Program-made: the position numbers and the translations under genes
Shown here: positions 61,396 through 64,000 of the stretch, piece by piece
Layout: each line of letters opens with the position of its first letter
Position numbering within the stretch: the stretch's first letter is position 1
The notes under the pieces: generated by a model
What the model was told of the DNA's origin: nothing
Seen by the model: only the letters and a program-made list of their open reading frames with translations
Databases searched by the model: none
Source: Gammaproteobacteria bacterium
GTDB lineage: Bacteria; Pseudomonadota; Gammaproteobacteria; Eutrophobiales; Eutrophobiaceae
Assembly (NCBI GenBank): GCA_012103475.1
Contig: WLWS01000004.1
Coordinates: 248,001 to 312,000 of the forward strand
Length of the DNA: 64,000 bases
Direction: 5' to 3'

Positions 61396-61989
61396 ATGCC
61401 TAGAACGAGTGATAAAAGAGAACGCCTGATTGAAGCTGCAAACAATTTAATACACCGGCAGGGTTTCCATAAGACAACCCTGGCAGATATAGCTACTGAA
61501 TCAGACGTACCCCTTGGTAATGTTTATTATTACTTTAAGACCAAGGAAGAAATATGTGACGCCGTAATTGAAGAGCGCAAGAAGGAACTTACAACGACAC
61601 TGGATGATTGTTGTCAGTCCGCGAACCCAAAGAAAGCGTTACTTAAATTATTGAATACAACTATGGAAGCGAGCAATGAAATTGCCGAAACCGGTTGTCC
61701 CCATGGAAGGTTATGTAACGAACTGAGCAACGAGATCATCGGGCTGACAAACTCTGCAGACGATTGTTTGAAGGTATTGCTGGAATGGTCGCGAGATCAA
61801 TTCAAAGCCATGGGATATCGAAATGCAAAAGACATGAGTTTTGAATTTGTTTCACGAATACAGGGAATTATTCTGGTCGGCAATTCTTTACATGACGAGA
61901 AACAAATAAAGGCTCAACTAAAATCGTTGATCAACTGGGTAGAATCTCTTGATTCGAAGAATAAAGAAAGACGTGTTGCCTTAAATTAG
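61396..61989 (+). CDS. TetR-family transcriptional regulator
   Basis: This 197-residue TetR regulator has its helix-turn-helix in residues 8-50 (RERLIEAANNLIHRQGFHKT, then TLADIATESDVPLGNVYYYF). The C-terminal ligand/dimer domain (about 60-190) resembles the common AcrR-like branch; its ligand is unknown. It is probably autorepressed through operator 1. Two more copies of the operator lie between its end and the secreted-protein gene, so it probably also represses that gene. Confidence 0.9.
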   Translation: MPRTSDKRERLIEAANNLIHRQGFHKTTLADIATESDVPLGNVYYYFKTKEEICDAVIEERKKELTTTLDDCCQSANPKKALLKLLNTTMEASNEIAETGCPHGRLCNELSNEIIGLTNSADDCLKVLLEWSRDQFKAMGYRNAKDMSFEFVSRIQGIILVGNSLHDEKQIKAQLKSLINWVESLDSKNKERRVALN

Positions 61990-62009
61990 TAAAAAAATTT
62001 AAACGACAA

Positions 62010-62025
62010 TTAGTTAGGTAACTAA
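62010..62025. promoter_or_regulatory. TetR operator 2
   Basis: TTAGTT-AGGT-AACTAA repeats the 6-4-6 palindrome upstream of the TetR gene (12 of 12 arm bases identical). It lies 157 bp upstream of the secreted-protein start. Confidence 0.7.
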
Positions 62026-62143
62026 CATTATGCTAATGAAGCGAAGACAAATAAGTGATTCATTAAAGAGTGCTTACCCTGTATTTGCATCATTGAGACA
62101 GAACATCTGTTGCAAAATCAGTTTAAAAAATTTGCATATGTAG

Positions 62144-62159
62144 TTAGTTAGTAAACTTA
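62144..62159. promoter_or_regulatory. TetR operator 3 (imperfect)
   Basis: TTAGTT-AGTA-AACTTA matches the TTAGTT-N4-AACTAA site except for one arm base. It lies 22 bp upstream of the secreted-protein ATG, a position where binding would block expression. Confidence 0.65.
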
Positions 62160-62181
62160 CAAAGTAAAAAGGAGAAAGATA

Positions 62182-62487
62182 ATGAAACTTAACAAAACAA
62201 TATTATTGACAGCACTACTGAACCTAATTTTAGCGTTCACTAGTCTAACAGCAAATGCGGACGACGCTGGTTTTACACTTGATGAATCAATTCGAAAGCA
62301 GGTTTTTCTGGAGTTGACATCCAATGTTAAGAGTCTATATCGAAACAGTTATCTGATAGTACCCGATATTGATACAGCCACCAGCGCTCGAATCGCTGGC
62401 AGAACCGACAACATTGGGTTCGTATTACCTCTCGATCAAAACGCCGTTTATGGCAAGGAGGAGAAAAAAGTAGACAACATAAACTAG
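62182..62487 (+). CDS. Small secreted protein under TetR control
   Basis: This 101-residue protein has a signal peptide (residues 1-26: NKTILLTALLNLILAFTSLT, then ANA). The mature part of about 75 residues has no recognised family: DAGFTLDESIRKQVFLELTS, followed by SLYRNSYLIVPDIDTAT and a Lys-rich C-terminus. AAGGAG sits well placed before the ATG. It is probably periplasmic. Two copies of the TetR operator lie in the region before it, so its expression likely depends on the regulator's ligand. Confidence 0.75.
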   Translation: MKLNKTILLTALLNLILAFTSLTANADDAGFTLDESIRKQVFLELTSNVKSLYRNSYLIVPDIDTATSARIAGRTDNIGFVLPLDQNAVYGKEEKKVDNIN

Positions 62488-62547
62488 TAGTCGGCTGGCA
62501 GGGTTTCCCCGCCCTGCTAGCCAGTTCAAAACAACCCCCAAACTTTG

Positions 62548-62578
62548 CCGTCGCTATCCCCTGGCGACGGTTTTTTTT
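62548..62578 (+). terminator. Rho-independent terminator after the secreted-protein gene
   Basis: CCGTCGC (62548-62554) and GCGACGG (62564-62570) form a 7-bp GC-rich stem with a 9-nt loop, followed by eight T's. A second, T-less hairpin (GGCTGGCAGGG / CCCTGCTAGCC, with one G-T pair) lies just upstream between the stop and this terminator. Confidence 0.88.
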
Positions 62579-62584
62579 AATGTT

Positions 62585-64000
62585 TTACAGCTTCAGCTCT
62601 TTATCTATCAACAGACTCACAGAGTATCGGACTCCAAACCCGGCAGTATCGGTTGGAATGTGGGCCAGTCCGCCTTTGTGGTTGCTGCTGGCCAAATCCA
62701 TATGCACCCAGTTGCACTTGTTTTTAACAAAACGCTGCAGAAAACGCGCGGCAAGAATATGATCAGCGTCGCCTTCAAGCGCGCATTGCTTCACATCGGC
62801 AATATCACTTTCCAGACCTTTGTCGTAGTCTTCATCCAGTGGAAAGGGCCAGACCCGCTCACCACTGTCTTTACCGACCTGTATTAAATCAGCATGCAAA
62901 TCTTCCCTGTTGGTAAACACACCACTGTAAGAAGAGCCTAGTGAGTAGACACAAGCGCCTGTAAGAGTGGCGTAATCGATAATCAATTTGGGTTTACTCA
63001 TAGAAGCCAGGGCGAGCGTATCCGCTAATACCATTCTTCCTTCCGCATCGGTGTGCACGATTTCGATTGTTGTACCATCGGACGCTGTGATCACATCATT
63101 CGGTTTATAGGCTTTGGGACCAATGTGGTTCATCGCTAATGCCAGCCAACATTCCACCGGGAAATCAACCTGCATTTTACTTAGCGCCAGAAATGTACCC
63201 AGCGCCACTGCACTGCCCTGCATATCTTCATGCATACCATACATATACTTCGCCGGTTTGAGGTTGTTTCCACCGGTGTCGTAACATATTCCCTTGCCAA
63301 CCAGGCATACCGTATTTCGAGATTTTTCATTACCAGGTTTGTATTGTAGTCTTACAATCCCGGCGTCCTCCTCATGACTTCCCTGAACAACAGCAAGAAA
63401 AGCACCTGCTTTTTTCTTCGTCAGGTTTTTCTGATCATAAAATTCGAGTTTCCACTTATTCTCTTTTGCCAGTCCTCTGATCCGGGTCAGGTAGTTTCCA
63501 GGTGTCAATTCATTTGGTGGCAGTATGCTGAGATAACGTGCCAGTGCATTTCCTTCCGCTTCGGCCAGTGTTCTTTTAAAATTATGGTCGATTTTCAGCC
63601 CAAACAGTTCCAGTCTGCTCAAACCTGCTTTTTGTTTTGATTTACTTTTGTAATTCGGCATCACTGCAGCGGTTGCAGCGGCCGCAGCAACAACAGCTTC
63701 AGCCAGTCGTTCCGACTGCGCAATATCAAAACCGGCAAGAATGACGCCGAGTTTCCTCACTTTGTAATTTTTCTGGATGCCAACCAACTTACGACACAAG
63801 GTCAGCAAATCAAACGCACTAATTTTCTCATCAACGCAGGCATAGACTGTATGACTACGCACTGAATTAGGCAGATCGATTTCTACAGGCTCGCTATCAT
63901 ATTTTTTCCGACCCAGCTGTTTACGGCGATCATTAAGCAAATCGTAATATGCCAGTCGCTTTGTTTTTTCAGAGGAAGAATAGAGAATCAGCCAGTGTTG
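62585..64000 (-). CDS. Leucyl aminopeptidase family (M17), N-terminus outside window
   Basis: This zinc aminopeptidase of the M17 family is open to the right edge (472 codons visible), so its start lies beyond base 64000. The N-terminal macro-like domain precedes the catalytic domain. The active-site blocks are VGKGICYDTGGNNLKPAKYM (family VGKG-x-x-(F/Y)D-(S/T)GG), MHEDMQGSAVALG (usually MKxDMxGAA) and EIVHTDAEGRMVLADTLALA. The Lys that normally precedes the DM pair is His here. It would release N-terminal amino acids from peptides in the cytosol. It resembles the PepB-like gammaproteobacterial branch more than classic PepA. It converges with the TetR-controlled gene. Confidence 0.88.
   Translation of the reverse strand, partial: QHWLILYSSSEKTKRLAYYDLLNDRRKQLGRKKYDSEPVEIDLPNSVRSHTVYACVDEKISAFDLLTLCRKLVGIQKNYKVRKLGVILAGFDIAQSERLAEAVVAAAAATAAVMPNYKSKSKQKAGLSRLELFGLKIDHNFKRTLAEAEGNALARYLSILPPNELTPGNYLTRIRGLAKENKWKLEFYDQKNLTKKKAGAFLAVVQGSHEEDAGIVRLQYKPGNEKSRNTVCLVGKGICYDTGGNNLKPAKYMYGMHEDMQGSAVALGTFLALSKMQVDFPVECWLALAMNHIGPKAYKPNDVITASDGTTIEIVHTDAEGRMVLADTLALASMSKPKLIIDYATLTGACVYSLGSSYSGVFTNREDLHADLIQVGKDSGERVWPFPLDEDYDKGLESDIADVKQCALEGDADHILAARFLQRFVKNKCNWVHMDLASSNHKGGLAHIPTDTAGFGVRYSVSLLIDKELKL

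Noticed and set aside
1-64000. CRISPR arrays, rRNA, riboswitches and insertion sequences
   Set aside because: No regularly spaced repeats, rRNA segments, recognisable riboswitch folds or transposase genes were seen on either strand by eye.

Overview
The window is a dense stretch of a gammaproteobacterial chromosome, probably from a free-living marine or aquatic aerobe. The evidence is the gene set and its order: rplM-rpsI, scpA-scpB-rluB, trpS, yciO/yciB/yciI/bolA, clpS-clpA, a classical argA with argE, ferredoxin-type CysI with its DUF934 partner, Coq7, OxyR with the Cys199/Cys208 pair, isocitrate lyase and a large TonB receptor. No rRNA, CRISPR array or insertion sequence was seen. The genus cannot be fixed from the sequence alone.

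Layout. 1-15.3 kb: end of pyruvate kinase, assimilatory sulfite reductase, ZapE, a membrane Zn-peptidase, a radical SAM protein, RmuC, a HAD phosphatase, OxyR, a DegP/DegQ protease, a small heat-shock protein with a sigma32-type promoter, DUF47-PiT phosphate uptake, Coq7, and L13-S9. 15.4-19.95 kb: an AT-rich island that starts inside a tRNA-Gln gene (only its 5' half remains). It carries a small serine recombinase, a two-gene unit (PD-(D/E)xK-like protein plus SEC-C zinc protein) and an opposing three-gene unit headed by a DUF4747-like gene with an in-frame stop. 19.95-24.2 kb: a decayed short-chain dehydrogenase, a TonB receptor and small ORFs. 24.2-34.6 kb: RluB, ScpB, ScpA, TrpS, YciO / YciB, YciI, BolA, Dam, DapE, a phosphoribosyltransferase, a NUDIX CoA pyrophosphatase and isocitrate lyase. 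34.8-43.3 kb: a LysR pseudogene, ClpS-ClpA, ArgE-ArgA, IlvD and an FkbM methyltransferase. 43.4-52.6 kb: a frameshifted acyl-CoA synthetase, an ECF sigma/anti-sigma pair, an anchored MDR reductase, a lytic transglycosylase, a TauE permease, a NUDIX-alkyltransferase-like fusion, a K+ channel and a DUF423 protein. 52.6-59.5 kb: a complete MoxR-DUF58-DUF4381-BatA-BatB/C-BatD operon. 59.7-64 kb: a coiled-coil protein, a DUF2007 protein, a sirtuin, a TetR regulator with three matching operators and a secreted target, and the C-terminal part of an M17 aminopeptidase.

The most promising undescribed material is the 15.4-19.95 kb island, whose two compact gene units look like accessory (possibly defence) modules. 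A second theme is gene erosion or non-canonical expression. Two otherwise well-formed enzymes (Dam and Sir2) have no ATG/GTG/TTG in front of their first conserved motif. Four other genes are broken by a stop, a frameshift or a deletion. A third clear signal is the TTAGTT-N4-AACTAA operator set around the TetR gene.
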